From: Streptomyces sp. NBC_01296
Lineage (GTDB): Bacteria; Actinomycetota; Actinomycetes; Streptomycetales; Streptomycetaceae
Length of the DNA stretch: 64,000 nt
Direction of reading: 5' to 3'
NCBI RefSeq assembly: GCF_035984415.1
Contig: NZ_CP130720.1
Location: 5,828,001 to 5,892,000, forward strand
Shown: one piece after another, positions 48,752-57,504 of the stretch
Layout: every line of letters starts with the position of its first letter
Numbering within the stretch: position 1 is the first letter of the stretch
Translations under genes and position numbers: made by a program
Notes under the pieces: generated by a model
What the model was told of the DNA's origin: nothing
Databases searched by the model: none
What the model saw: only the letters and a program-made list of their open reading frames with translations

Positions 48752-51484
48752 CTACGCGTCGCCACCCGCGGCGCCCGGGTCGGCCGCCGAGACGTCCAGC
48801 AGCCGGTACCGGTCCACGGCCTGCTTCAGCGCGGAACGGTCGATCTTGCCCTCCTTGGCCAGCTCGGTGAGCACCGCCAGCACCACCGACTGCGCGTCGA
48901 TGTGGAAGAAGCGCCGGGCCGCGCCGCGCGTGTCCGCGAAGCCGAAGCCGTCCGCACCCAGCGAGGTGTACGCGCCGGGCACCCACCGCGAGATCTGGTC
49001 CGGCACGGACCGCATCCAGTCCGAGACCGCCACGAACGGTCCCTCCGCACCCGACAGCTTCCGCGTCACGTACGGGACGCGCTGCTCCTCCTCCGGGTGG
49101 AGCAGGTTGTGCTCCTCCACCTCGACGGCCTCACGGCGCAGCTCGTTCCAGGAGGTCGCCGACCAGACGTCCGCCCGGACGTTCCACTCCTCGGCCAGGA
49201 TCCGCTGGGCCTCCAGCGCCCACGGCACCGCCACGCCCGAGGCCATGATCTGCGCCCCGATGGAGCCCGCCGAGCCCGTGGACACCCGGTGGATGCCCTT
49301 GAGGATCCCGTCCACGTCGACACCGGCCGGCTCGGCCGGGTGCTGGATCGGCTCGTTGTAGACGGTCAGGTAGTAGAAGACGTCCTCGGACTCGGGCCCG
49401 TACATCCGCCGCAGGCCGTCCTTGACGATGTGCGCGATCTCGTACCCGTACGCCGGGTCGTACGCCACGCAACCCGGGTTCGTCGACGCCAGCAGCTGGG
49501 AGTGGCCGTCGGCGTGCTGCAGGCCCTCACCCGTCAGGGTGGTCCGGCCGGCGGTCGCACCCAGGACGAAACCGCGCGCCAGCTGATCGGCCATCTGCCA
49601 GAACTGGTCACCCGTGCGCTGGAAACCGAACATCGAGTAGAAGACGTAGACCGGGATCAGCGGCTCGCCGTGCGTCGCGTACGCCGAACCCGCGGCGATC
49701 AGCGAGGCCGTGCAGCCCGCCTCCGAGATGCCGTCGTGCAGCATCTGGCCGGTCGGCGACTCCTTGTACGCGAGCAGCAGGTCGCGGTCGACCGCCTCGT
49801 ACTGCTGGCCCAGCGGGTTGTAGATCTTGGCGCTCGGGAAGAACGCGTCCATGCCGAAGGTGCGGTACTCGTCCGGGGCGATCAGCACGAAGCGCCTGCC
49901 GATCTCCTTGTCCCGCATCAGGTCCTTCAGGATGCGCACGAACGCCATCGTCGTGGCGATCGACTGCTGGCCCGAGCCCTTCTTGGCCGCCGCGTACGCC
50001 TTGTCGTCCGGCAGCTGCAGCGGCTTCGCGCGCACCACGCGGGTCGGCACGTAGCCGCCCAGCGAGCTGCGGCGGTCGTGCATGTACTGGATCTCCGGCG
50101 AGCCCGGGCCCGGGTGGTAGTAGGGCGGGGCGCCGTCCTCCAGCTGCGCGTCCGTGATCGGGATGTGCAGGCGGTCGCGGAAGCGCTTGAGGTCGTCGAC
50201 CGTCAGCTTCTTCATCTGGTGCGTCGCGTTGCGGCCCTCGAAGTTCGGGCCGAGCGTCCAGCCCTTGACCGTCTGCGCCAGGATCACCGTCGGCTGGCCC
50301 TTGTGCGCCTTGGCCGCCGCGTACGCCGCGTAGATCTTCTTGTGGTCGTGGCCGCCGCGGCCCAGGTGCAGCAGCTGCTGGTCGCTCATGTTCTCGACCA
50401 TCGCCCGCAGCCGCTGGTCGTCGCCGAAGAAGTGGTCGCGGATGTACGCGCCCGTCTCGGTGGCGTACGTCTGGAACTGTCCGTCCGGCGTCGAGTTCAT
50501 CCTGTTGACCAGGATGCCGTCGCGGTCCTGCGCCAGCAGCGGGTCCCAGGAGCGGTCCCAGATCAGCTTGATGACGTTCCAGCCGGCGCCGCGGAACTGC
50601 GACTCCAGCTCCTGGATGATCTTGCCGTTGCCGCGCACCGGGCCGTCGAGCCGCTGCAGGTTGCAGTTCACGACGAAGGTCAGGTTGTCCAGGCCCTCGC
50701 GCGCCGCGATCGACAGCTGGCCGAGCGACTCCGGCTCGTCCATCTCGCCGTCGCCGAGATACGCCCAAACGTGTGACTTCGAGGTGTCGGCGATCCCGCG
50801 CGCCTCCATGTACCGGTTCATCCGGGCCTGGTAGATCGCGCCGAGCGGGCCGAGGCCCATCGAGACGGTCGGGAACTCCCAGAAGTCCGGCATCAGCCGC
50901 GGGTGCGGGTAGCTGGACAGGCCGTACGGGGCCTTCGACTTCTCCTGCCGGAACGCGTCGAGCTGCTGCTCGGAGAGCCGGTCCAGGAGGTAGGCGCGCG
51001 CGTAGATGCCGGGCGAGGCATGGCCCTGGAAGAAGATCTGGTCGCCGCCGTCGCCCTCGTCCTTGCCCCGGAAGAAGTGGTTGAAGCCCACGTCGTAGAG
51101 GGAGGCGGAGGAGGCGAACGTGGCGATGTGGCCGCCGACGCCGATCCCCGGACGCTGGGCGCGCGAGACCATGACGGCCGCGTTCCACCGGGTGGCGTTC
51201 AGGACCTTGCGCTCGATCTCCTCGTTGCCGGGGAAGAACGGCTCGTCCTTGGTGGCGATCGTGTTGACGTAGTCCGTGCTGCGCATCTCGGGCACGGCCA
51301 CGCGCTTCTCGCGGGCCCGCTCGATCAGCCGCAGCATCAGATAGCGGGCGCGCTCACGGCCCCGCTCGTCGACGGCGGCGTCCAGGGAGTCGAGCCACTC
51401 CTGCGTCTCCTCCGGATCGAAGTCCGGGACCTGGCTCGGCAGGCCGCCAATGATGATCGGATTGCGATCGGATGCGGAAGCCAC
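48752..51484 (-). CDS. aceE: Pyruvate dehydrogenase E1 component, homodimeric type
   Basis: 910 aa, GTG start. Decarboxylates pyruvate with thiamine diphosphate and hands acetyl to lipoyl-E2. TPP motif GDGEMDEPESLGQ...NCNLQ starts near residue 242; the N-terminal TDYVNTI and FFPGNEEIERK match AceE, and the length is right (E. coli 887). Cytoplasmic complex with E2/E3 encoded elsewhere. Supplies acetyl-CoA for the nearby fab genes. Good ribosome-binding site not obvious; the start is set by the conserved ASASDRNPIIIGGLPSQ. Confidence 0.97.
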   Translation of the reverse strand: MASASDRNPIIIGGLPSQVPDFDPEETQEWLDSLDAAVDERGRERARYLMLRLIERAREKRVAVPEMRSTDYVNTIATKDEPFFPGNEEIERKVLNATRWNAAVMVSRAQRPGIGVGGHIATFASSASLYDVGFNHFFRGKDEGDGGDQIFFQGHASPGIYARAYLLDRLSEQQLDAFRQEKSKAPYGLSSYPHPRLMPDFWEFPTVSMGLGPLGAIYQARMNRYMEARGIADTSKSHVWAYLGDGEMDEPESLGQLSIAAREGLDNLTFVVNCNLQRLDGPVRGNGKIIQELESQFRGAGWNVIKLIWDRSWDPLLAQDRDGILVNRMNSTPDGQFQTYATETGAYIRDHFFGDDQRLRAMVENMSDQQLLHLGRGGHDHKKIYAAYAAAKAHKGQPTVILAQTVKGWTLGPNFEGRNATHQMKKLTVDDLKRFRDRLHIPITDAQLEDGAPPYYHPGPGSPEIQYMHDRRSSLGGYVPTRVVRAKPLQLPDDKAYAAAKKGSGQQSIATTMAFVRILKDLMRDKEIGRRFVLIAPDEYRTFGMDAFFPSAKIYNPLGQQYEAVDRDLLLAYKESPTGQMLHDGISEAGCTASLIAAGSAYATHGEPLIPVYVFYSMFGFQRTGDQFWQMADQLARGFVLGATAGRTTLTGEGLQHADGHSQLLASTNPGCVAYDPAYGYEIAHIVKDGLRRMYGPESEDVFYYLTVYNEPIQHPAEPAGVDVDGILKGIHRVSTGSAGSIGAQIMASGVAVPWALEAQRILAEEWNVRADVWSATSWNELRREAVEVEEHNLLHPEEEQRVPYVTRKLSGAEGPFVAVSDWMRSVPDQISRWVPGAYTSLGADGFGFADTRGAARRFFHIDAQSVVLAVLTELAKEGKIDRSALKQAVDRYRLLDVSAADPGAAGGDA

Positions 51485-51931
51485 GCTGTTCCTTCGCTGT
51501 CAGGGGAGTCGTGCCATGGGGTTTCGCCGCCTCCCATCGTCTTACTCTTGGTCGGAATCGTCACCTGTACCACTGGGTAATCACCGGAGTCCGCGGCGAT
51601 TCGGGGCGCAGTCGGCGGCCGGTCCGGCCAAACGGCAACCCTACGCCCAAGATGATCAGAGGGTTCGTAAGGCCGTTCGTCCCTCAAACTGGTAGGAAAG
51701 CCGTCTAGCGTCGCCGATGATGCCGAATGAGCTGGAATGGTGTGGGATGAATCACCAGACGTGCGTGCGGGAAGGCTGAAAGTTGCGGCGAGACGGCCGT
51801 AATCGTCACCGTTTCGACGGTCTCGGCGGCCGGGTACTTGCGCGATCCGCCGCGCCCGTGTGGACTACGCCCAATGCTGCGCGTACGCGCGCCGCCGAAG
51901 ACATTCACCGAACATGAGCAGGAGGCACCCC
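51485..51931. other. Divergent promoter region aceE / DUF3052, no gene
   Basis: 447 bp, no credible ORF. TAGCGT (51706-51711) is a possible + strand -10 box about 220 bp before DUF3052; GGAATCG near 51554 recalls part of a sigma-R -35 but the partner -10 is poor. Leader length leaves room for regulation, but no riboswitch was recognised. Confidence 0.45.
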
Positions 51932-52360
51932 GTGAGCGCGACCGCGGACCACGCGGAGAGCCTGGCCGCCCGGCTGGGTTTCCAGTCCGAACAGGTGGTC
52001 CAGGAGATCGGCTACGACGAGGACGTCGATCAGGAATTCCGTGATGCCGTCGAGAAGCTCGTCAGCGAGCTCGCAGACGAGGACTACGACGACGTCGCCG
52101 ACGCGGTGTTGCTGTGGTTCCGCGACGAGGACGGCGATCTGACGGACGCCCTGGTCGACGCGACCGAGCTGGTCGAGGACGGCGCACTGATCCTGCTGCT
52201 GACCCCCAAGACGGGCCGTGACGGCTTCGTCGAGGCCAGCGACATCAGCGAGGCCGCCGAGACCGCCGGCCTCTCCCTCGCCAAGGGCCTGCCCGTCGGC
52301 AAGCAGTGGACGTCCACGAAGCTGGTGACGCCCAAGACCGCGGCCAAGACCAAGCGCTGA
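51932..52360 (+). CDS. DUF3052 family protein
   Basis: 142 aa, acidic; GTG 51932 with AGGAGG at 51920-51925. Contains AARLGFQSEQVVQEIGYDEDVDQEFRD and ends in a basic Lys/Thr tail. The DUF3052 family is actinobacterial and, as in mycobacteria, sits between aceE and ahpE. Cytoplasmic, function unknown. It does not look catalytic; an alpha/beta fold with a methyltransferase-like shape has been suggested, which I cannot verify. Confidence 0.87.
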   Translation: MSATADHAESLAARLGFQSEQVVQEIGYDEDVDQEFRDAVEKLVSELADEDYDDVADAVLLWFRDEDGDLTDALVDATELVEDGALILLLTPKTGRDGFVEASDISEAAETAGLSLAKGLPVGKQWTSTKLVTPKTAAKTKR

Positions 52361-52385
52361 ACCGCGCCCGCAGCCAAGCGGACAG

Positions 52386-52425
52386 GCACCCCGCCGACCG
52401 GATTCCCACCCGGTCGGCGGGGTGC
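52386..52425 (+). terminator. Terminator between DUF3052 and ahpE
   Basis: 16-bp perfect stem (GCACCCCGCCGACCGG and complement) with an 8-nt loop, so ahpE probably has its own promoter. Confidence 0.82.
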
Positions 52426-52509
52426 GTGCGTTGCGGGCACCTGATCCCCATAGGCTGGGCCCACCCGAACAGCCCAATGCAGGGATGCAGGAACGAAGGG
52501 ATGCGAGAG

Positions 52510-52968
52510 ATGGCGATCGAGGTCGGCAGCAAGGCCCCGGACTTCGAGCTCAAGGACAACCACGGCGCCACCGTGCGGCTCTCCGACTTCCGCGGCGAGA
52601 AGGCCGTGGTGCTGCTCTTCTACCCGTTCGCCTTCACCGGTGTCTGCACCGGCGAGCTGTGCGAGCTGCGCGACCAGCTGCCGCGGTTCCAGAACGAGGA
52701 CGTCCAGCTCCTCGCGGTCTCCAACGACTCCGTGCCGACCCTGCGGGTCTTCGGCGAGCAGGAGAACCTGGACTACCCGCTGCTGTCGGACTTCTGGCCG
52801 CACGGCGAGACCTCCCGCGCGTACGGCGTCTTCGACGAGCAGAAGGGCTGCGCGGTCCGCGGCACCTTCATCATCGACAAGGACGGCATCGTGCGCTGGA
52901 CGGTCGTCAACGGCCTGCCCGACGCGCGTGACCTGAACGAGTACATCAAGGCCCTCGACAGCCTCTGA
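52510..52968 (+). CDS. ahpE: Peroxiredoxin, AhpE family
   Basis: 152 aa from ATG 52510 (GAAGGG at 52495-52500); ATG 52501 is also possible. Reduces alkyl hydroperoxides and peroxynitrite. Peroxidatic Cys46 in FYPFAFTGVCTGELCELRD; Cys51 follows in the same helix. AhpE works as a one-Cys enzyme reduced by mycoredoxin/mycothiol. Flanked by DUF3052 and, further left, aceE, as in mycobacteria. Confidence 0.92.
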   Translation: MAIEVGSKAPDFELKDNHGATVRLSDFRGEKAVVLLFYPFAFTGVCTGELCELRDQLPRFQNEDVQLLAVSNDSVPTLRVFGEQENLDYPLLSDFWPHGETSRAYGVFDEQKGCAVRGTFIIDKDGIVRWTVVNGLPDARDLNEYIKALDSL

Positions 52969-53048
52969 GCCCCGTCGGGAACCTCGGGCACTTGGTGCAC
53001 TTCCAGCGGGTTCCGGCAACTGTTCACCGGGAAAGACGCCGGCAGGCG

Positions 53049-53075
53049 GGAACCCGTCACTAGGATCGAAACGTT
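53049..53075 (+). promoter_or_regulatory. Candidate stress promoter upstream of the first terD
   Basis: GGAAC (53049-53053), 18 nt, CGTT (53072-53075) resembles an ECF-sigma promoter; a TAGGAT (-10-like, 53061-53066) lies inside. Either could serve the TerD gene starting at 53136. Confidence 0.33.
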
Positions 53076-53135
53076 GATCCCGGTAGAAACCGCACGACGG
53101 GGCGCCGCCCCACACATGAACCCAATGGAGGACCC

Positions 53136-53711
53136 GTGGGAGTCAGCCTCAGCAAGGGCGGAAACGTCTCGCTGACCAAGGCCGCGCCGAATCTGACGGC
53201 GGTCATCGTCGGTCTGGGCTGGGACGCTCGCACCACCACCGGCGTCGACTTCGACCTCGACGCCAGCGCGATCCTGACCAACGACCAGGGCAAGGTCGCC
53301 AACGACTCGAACTTCGTGTTCTTCAACAACCTGAAGAGCCCGGACGGCTCGGTCGAGCACACCGGTGACAACACCACCGGTGAGGGCGAGGGCGACGACG
53401 AGGCCATCAAGGTGAACCTGGCCGGTGTCCCGGCCGATGTCGCCAAGATCGTCTTCCCGGTCTCGATCTACGAGGCCGAGAGCCGCCAGCAGAGCTTCGG
53501 CCAGGTCCGCAACGCCTACATCCGCGTCGTGAACCAGGCCGACAACTCCGAGCTCGCCCGCTACGACCTCTCCGAGGACGCCTCGACCGAGACCGCCATG
53601 GTCTTCGGCGAGCTGTACCGCAACGGTGCGGAGTGGAAGTTCCGCGCCATCGGCCAGGGCTACGCCTCCGGCCTGCGCGGCATCGCCCAGGACTTCGGCG
53701 TCAACGTCTGA
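53136..53711 (+). CDS. terD: TerD family calcium-binding stress protein
   Basis: 191 aa, GTG with GGAGG ahead. Full TerD domain: MGVSLSKGGNVSLTKAAPNLTAVIVGLGWDAR, FDLDASA (first Ca2+ loop), NNLKSPDGSVEHTGDNTTGEGEGDDE (second acidic loop), and GYASGLRGIAQDFGV at the end. TerD proteins bind Ca2+ and assemble with TerC at the membrane under stress. First of a pair with 53869; the two are close paralogues. Confidence 0.94.
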   Translation: MGVSLSKGGNVSLTKAAPNLTAVIVGLGWDARTTTGVDFDLDASAILTNDQGKVANDSNFVFFNNLKSPDGSVEHTGDNTTGEGEGDDEAIKVNLAGVPADVAKIVFPVSIYEAESRQQSFGQVRNAYIRVVNQADNSELARYDLSEDASTETAMVFGELYRNGAEWKFRAIGQGYASGLRGIAQDFGVNV

Positions 53712-53868
53712 GCCTGCCAGCAGTCACCCGTCCGGCGCCGTGCACTGTGTGTACGGCGCCGGACGCGCTTTACAACGATCCACCGGCCGAGATCACCGGC
53801 CGGGCTTCACCGCCGGCCCGCCATGCGGGCGCGCCGCGATCACCACGTCGTCCGGGGAGGACCACAAC

Positions 53869-54444
53869 ATGGGCGTCACACTCGCCAAGGGGGGCAACGT
53901 CTCCCTGTCCAAGGCCGCACCGAACCTCACCCGGGTCCTGGTCGGTCTCGGTTGGGACGCGCGCTCGACCACGGGGGCCGATTTCGACCTCGACGCCAGC
54001 GCGCTGCTGTGCCGCGACGGCCGGGTCCTGGGGGACGCGTACTTCGTCTTCTACAACAATCTGAAGAGCCCCGAGGGCTCCGTCGAACACACGGGGGACA
54101 ACCTCACCGGCGAGGGTGAGGGCGACGACGAATCGATCATCATCGACCTGACCAAGGTGCCGGTCGAGGTCGACAAGATCGTCTTCCCGGTCTCGATCCA
54201 CGAGGCGGAGGCCCGCCGCCAGAGCTTCGGCCAGGTCAGCAATGCCTTCATCCGCGTGGTGAACGAATCGGACGGCCAGGAACTGGCGCGTTACGACCTC
54301 ACCGAGGACGCCTCCAGCGAGACCGCGATGATCTTCGGCGAGGTCTACCGGTACGGCGGCGAATGGAAGTTCCGAGCGGTGGGGCAGGGGTACGCGTCGG
54401 GGCTCCGGGGCATCGCTCTAGACTTCGGGGTCAACGTTTCGTAA
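53869..54444 (+). CDS. terD: TerD family calcium-binding stress protein (paralogue)
   Basis: 191 aa; ATG 53869 behind GGGGAGGA. Same architecture as the preceding TerD with the same acidic Ca2+ loops (FDLDASA, SVEHTGDNLTGEGEGDDE); differences include ALLCRDGRVLG. A recent tandem duplication. Only 25 bp separate it from the DUF475 gene, so they are likely co-transcribed and the membrane protein may be its partner. Confidence 0.94.
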   Translation: MGVTLAKGGNVSLSKAAPNLTRVLVGLGWDARSTTGADFDLDASALLCRDGRVLGDAYFVFYNNLKSPEGSVEHTGDNLTGEGEGDDESIIIDLTKVPVEVDKIVFPVSIHEAEARRQSFGQVSNAFIRVVNESDGQELARYDLTEDASSETAMIFGEVYRYGGEWKFRAVGQGYASGLRGIALDFGVNVS

Positions 54445-54469
54445 AGCCGTACAAGACGATGGGGTGCCA

Positions 54470-55585
54470 GTGGTTCTCAAAACCTTCGGCTGGTCGTTCG
54501 CAGTCACTGCGCTCGGTCTGGTCGCAGCGGGGTTCTACGGGGGAATGACCGGACTCGGGATCGTCGCGATCCTGTCCATCCTTGAGATCTCGCTGTCCTT
54601 CGACAACGCGGTGGTCAACGCCGGAATCCTGAAGAAGATGAACGCCTTCTGGCAGAAGATCTTCCTCACGATCGGCGTGCTCATCGCTGTGTTCGGCATG
54701 CGCCTGGTCTTCCCCGTCGTGATCGTCGCGGTCACCGCAGGCATCGGCCCCATCGAGGCCGTCGACCTGGCGCTGAACGACAAGGACATGTACCAGCAGC
54801 TGGTCACGGACGCCCACCCGGCGATCGCGGCCTTCGGCGGCATGTTCCTGCTGATGATCTTCCTCGACTTCATCTTCGAGGACCGGGACATCAAGTGGCT
54901 CGCGTGGCTGGAACGCCCGCTCGCCAAGCTGGGCAAGATCGACATGCTGTCGGCGTGCATCGCGCTGATCGCCCTGCTGATCACCTCCGCGACCTTCGCC
55001 GCCAACGCCCACCAGCACGGCGGGGCGCACGTGGACAAGGCGCAGACCGTCCTGGTCTCCGGCATCGCCGGCCTGATCACCTACATGATCGTCGGCGGTC
55101 TCTCCGGATACTTCGAGAACCGCCTCGAAGAAGAGGAAGAGGCCGAGCACGAGGCCGAGGAAGCGGCCAAGAAGAGCGGCAATCCCGTCTCGGCCGTCGC
55201 CATGGCCGGCAAGGCAGCCTTCTTCATGTTCCTCTACCTCGAAGTCCTCGACGCCTCCTTCTCCTTCGACGGGGTCATCGGCGCCTTCGCCATCACCAAC
55301 GACATCGTGCTGATGGCCCTCGGCCTCGGCATCGGTGCCATGTACGTCCGGTCGCTCACGGTCTACCTGGTCCGCCAGGGCACCCTCGACGACTACGTCT
55401 ACCTGGAGCACGGCGCGCACTACGCCATCGGCGCGCTCGCCGTGATCCTGCTCGTCACCATCCAGTACGAGATCCACGAGGTCATCACCGGCCTCGTCGG
55501 CGTGCTGCTCATCGCCTGGTCCTTCTGGTCCTCGGTGCGCCGCAACAAGCGCTTGGAACTGGAGGGTTCCGCCGCCGAGGCATGA
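54470..55585 (+). CDS. DUF475 (TerC-like) integral membrane protein
   Basis: 371 aa; GTG 54470 (GGGG at 54461-54464) preferred to GTG 54464. About 9 helices. Two inverted halves each hold the TerC-type acidic motif: EISLSFDNAVVNAGIL (about 40-55) and EVLDASFSFDGVIGAF (about 262-277). A charged EEEEAEHEAEEAAKK loop separates the halves. TerC-family members move or sense metal ions (Mn2+ in some). It sits right after two TerD genes, its usual partners. Confidence 0.9.
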   Translation: MVLKTFGWSFAVTALGLVAAGFYGGMTGLGIVAILSILEISLSFDNAVVNAGILKKMNAFWQKIFLTIGVLIAVFGMRLVFPVVIVAVTAGIGPIEAVDLALNDKDMYQQLVTDAHPAIAAFGGMFLLMIFLDFIFEDRDIKWLAWLERPLAKLGKIDMLSACIALIALLITSATFAANAHQHGGAHVDKAQTVLVSGIAGLITYMIVGGLSGYFENRLEEEEEAEHEAEEAAKKSGNPVSAVAMAGKAAFFMFLYLEVLDASFSFDGVIGAFAITNDIVLMALGLGIGAMYVRSLTVYLVRQGTLDDYVYLEHGAHYAIGALAVILLVTIQYEIHEVITGLVGVLLIAWSFWSSVRRNKRLELEGSAAEA

Positions 55586-55669
55586 TCACGGCGGTAATGC
55601 GGAACGCTCCATCTGCGGGGCGGCCGGGCTGGTCTGCGGACCTTCCCGGCCGCCCCGTCCGCGTAGGCC

Positions 55670-55711
55670 GCGCTGTCCGCAAAGCGCTGTCCGCACAGCG
55701 CTGTCCGCACA
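55670..55711 (+). repeat. 14-bp tandem repeat, three units
   Basis: GCGCTGTCCGCAMA at 55670, 55684 and 55698 (first unit ends AAA, others ACA), 19 bp upstream of the TerA-like start. May act as a regulator-binding array or slippage tract. Confidence 0.7.
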
Positions 55712-55730
55712 GCATGAGGGGGGTAGGGGA

Positions 55731-56471
55731 ATGGGATTCTTCGACGGGATCAGGGGCAGCCGGGCCCTGCAGTTCGACTCGGGCGGCGCTTCGGCGGCGA
55801 TCGAGCTGACCAAGCGGCATCCGACGGTGTCGCTCACCAAACAGGGGGCGGTCCACGGCAACCTCCGGGTCAACCTGTCCTGGCGCATGCGCAGCTCGGA
55901 CATCGGCGGCCGCAGCGGCAGCGAGGGCGGCCGGCTTCTGCGCCACCCGTTCAAGCTGTTCAAGCCCGACATGGTGCAGGCGCACACCCAGGGCATGGTC
56001 AACGTCGACCTGGACCTCGGCTGCCTCTACGAGCTGGCCGACGGCACCCGGGGCGTCGTCCAGCCGCTGGGCAACCTGCACGGCGACATCAACAGCCCGC
56101 CGTACGTGAAGCTCAGCGGCGACGACAGGTTCGGGGCGCCCTCCGGGGAGACGGTCTTCGTCAACCTCGACCACGCCGACGAGATCAAGCGGCTGCTGGT
56201 GTTCGTCTACATCTACGACCAGACCCCGGCCTTCGACCGGACGCACGCCATGGTCACCCTGTACCCGATCACCGGGCCGCGAATCGAGATCCCGCTGGAG
56301 GAGCGCCAGCCGCAGGCCCGCTCCTGCGCGGTGCTCAGCCTGGAGCACGTCAAGGGCGAGCTGATCGTGCGGCGCGAGGTGAAGTTCGTGTACGGGTTCC
56401 AGGCCGAGCTGGACCGGCTGTACGGGTGGGGCCTGCAGTGGGGGCGGGGCTACAAGAGCACCAAGGCCTGA
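55731..56471 (+). CDS. TerA-like / TerD-superfamily protein
   Basis: 246 aa; ATG 55731 with AGGGG ahead. Weak TerD-like core: AIELTKRHPTVSLTKQG, NVDLDLGCLYELADGTRG (first Ca2+-like loop), PPYVKLSGDDRFG (second), and a C-terminal extension ending YGWGLQWGRGYKSTKA. The layout matches TerA/TerF-like proteins; the acidic loops are sparser than in the two TerDs. Alone between the DUF475 gene and the converging TerD. Confidence 0.8.
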   Translation: MGFFDGIRGSRALQFDSGGASAAIELTKRHPTVSLTKQGAVHGNLRVNLSWRMRSSDIGGRSGSEGGRLLRHPFKLFKPDMVQAHTQGMVNVDLDLGCLYELADGTRGVVQPLGNLHGDINSPPYVKLSGDDRFGAPSGETVFVNLDHADEIKRLLVFVYIYDQTPAFDRTHAMVTLYPITGPRIEIPLEERQPQARSCAVLSLEHVKGELIVRREVKFVYGFQAELDRLYGWGLQWGRGYKSTKA

Positions 56472-56500
56472 CCGGGTCCCTGTCCGAGGGCTGACCGGGG

Positions 56501-56532
56501 CTGACCGGGGCCCCGGGCGGGGTCCCGGTCAG
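56501..56532. terminator. Hairpin between converging TerA-like and TerD-Pro genes
   Basis: CTGACCGGG / CCCGGTCAG, 9-bp arms around a GC-rich 14-nt loop; the CTGACCGGGG arm is also directly repeated. Confidence 0.5.
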
Positions 56533-56539
56533 GCGGGCG

Positions 56540-57319
56540 TCAGCGGCGGATGAACTGCGGGCCCTGCACCGGAAGCCGGAACGTCGGGTCGCCGCCCGGC
56601 GCCGGCACCGGCGCCGGGGACACCGGCTGCGGGTACCCGTACGCCGGCTGCGCGGCCGGCGGGGCCTGCGTCAGCGGCGCCGGCGGGGTCGGCGGGCGCA
56701 TCGCGGCCGTCTGCTCGGCGGTCGGCCCGGCGGCGGGAGCCGCTCCGGACGAGGCCTCGGCGGCGTTCTCGTCGACGGAGATCCCGTGGTCGGTCGCCAG
56801 CCCGACGAGGCCGTTCGAGTAGCCCTCGCCCAGTGCGCGGAACTTCCACCCGTCACCGCGGCGGTACAGCTCCCCGCAGATCAGGGCCGTCTCGGCGCCG
56901 GTCTCGGGCTGTACGTCGAAGTAGGCCAGCGGCTCGGAGCCACCGGTCGCCGTGGCGTCGTACAGCAGGATCCGCAGGTCCCGGACCCGCTCGAACGGCA
57001 CGTCCTCGGCCGAGGCCACCACCAGGACCCGGTCCACGACCGGCGGCACCGCACGCAGGTCCGCCTGCACGGCATCGGTGATCCCGTCGCCGAGCTGCTT
57101 CTTGCCGAGCCGCCAGACGGATCCCGAGGGGTGCCGGGGCTGGTTGTAGAACACGAAGTCCTCGTCCGAGCGCACGCGCCCGTCCGGGCCCACGAGCAGC
57201 GCCGAGGCATCGACGTCCGGCACCTCGGGGCCGCCGGTCCAGCGCAGCACCGCCCGGACCGCCACGGCGGTCACCGGGATGTTCGAGCCCTTCTGCATCG
57301 CGTGCGTCATGCCCGTCAT
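56540..57319 (-). CDS. TerD family protein with C-terminal Pro/Ala-rich tail
   Basis: 259 aa; ATG 57319 with GGGAGGG. TerD-like core at about 10-190 (VPDVDASALLVGPDGRVRSDEDFVFYNQPRHPSGSV, FKFRALGEGYSNGLVGLATDHG) keeping the first acidic loop; the second is replaced by KKQLGDGITDA. A Pro/Ala/Gln tail of about 70 residues follows. Divergent from the CitE operon, 185 bp apart. The tail could be a protein-binding or membrane-adaptor part. Confidence 0.85.
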   Translation of the reverse strand: MTGMTHAMQKGSNIPVTAVAVRAVLRWTGGPEVPDVDASALLVGPDGRVRSDEDFVFYNQPRHPSGSVWRLGKKQLGDGITDAVQADLRAVPPVVDRVLVVASAEDVPFERVRDLRILLYDATATGGSEPLAYFDVQPETGAETALICGELYRRGDGWKFRALGEGYSNGLVGLATDHGISVDENAAEASSGAAPAAGPTAEQTAAMRPPTPPAPLTQAPPAAQPAYGYPQPVSPAPVPAPGGDPTFRLPVQGPQFIRR

Positions 57320-57433
57320 CCTGCCCTCCCGGGGCGGCGCGGAACAACGCGGCCCCCCGCAGGGCCTTGTCCCGGACGAAAGACCTGGGCATGGTGCAAG
57401 AGGGTTACCTGAACTTCATGTGCTTGAGGAACT

Positions 57434-57461
57434 CTTGACTCATATTCGTACGTACTATTAC
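57434..57461 (+). promoter_or_regulatory. Candidate promoter of the Ter biosynthetic operon
   Basis: TTGACT (57435-57440) and TATTAC (57456-57461) with a 15-nt spacer (16 nt if CTTGAC at 57434-57439 is used), holding an 8-bp palindrome GTACGTAC (57448-57455). The AT-rich box stands out in this gap. Confidence 0.35.
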
Positions 57462-57504
57462 CGGCCACGCCAGTTGGGCCGCCGAGGCAGTACGGGGGAA
57501 GCAC

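Noticed and set aside
48107..50776. 889-codon + strand open frame opposite aceE
   Set aside because: Shadow of the K+ channel and aceE genes, caused by high GC.
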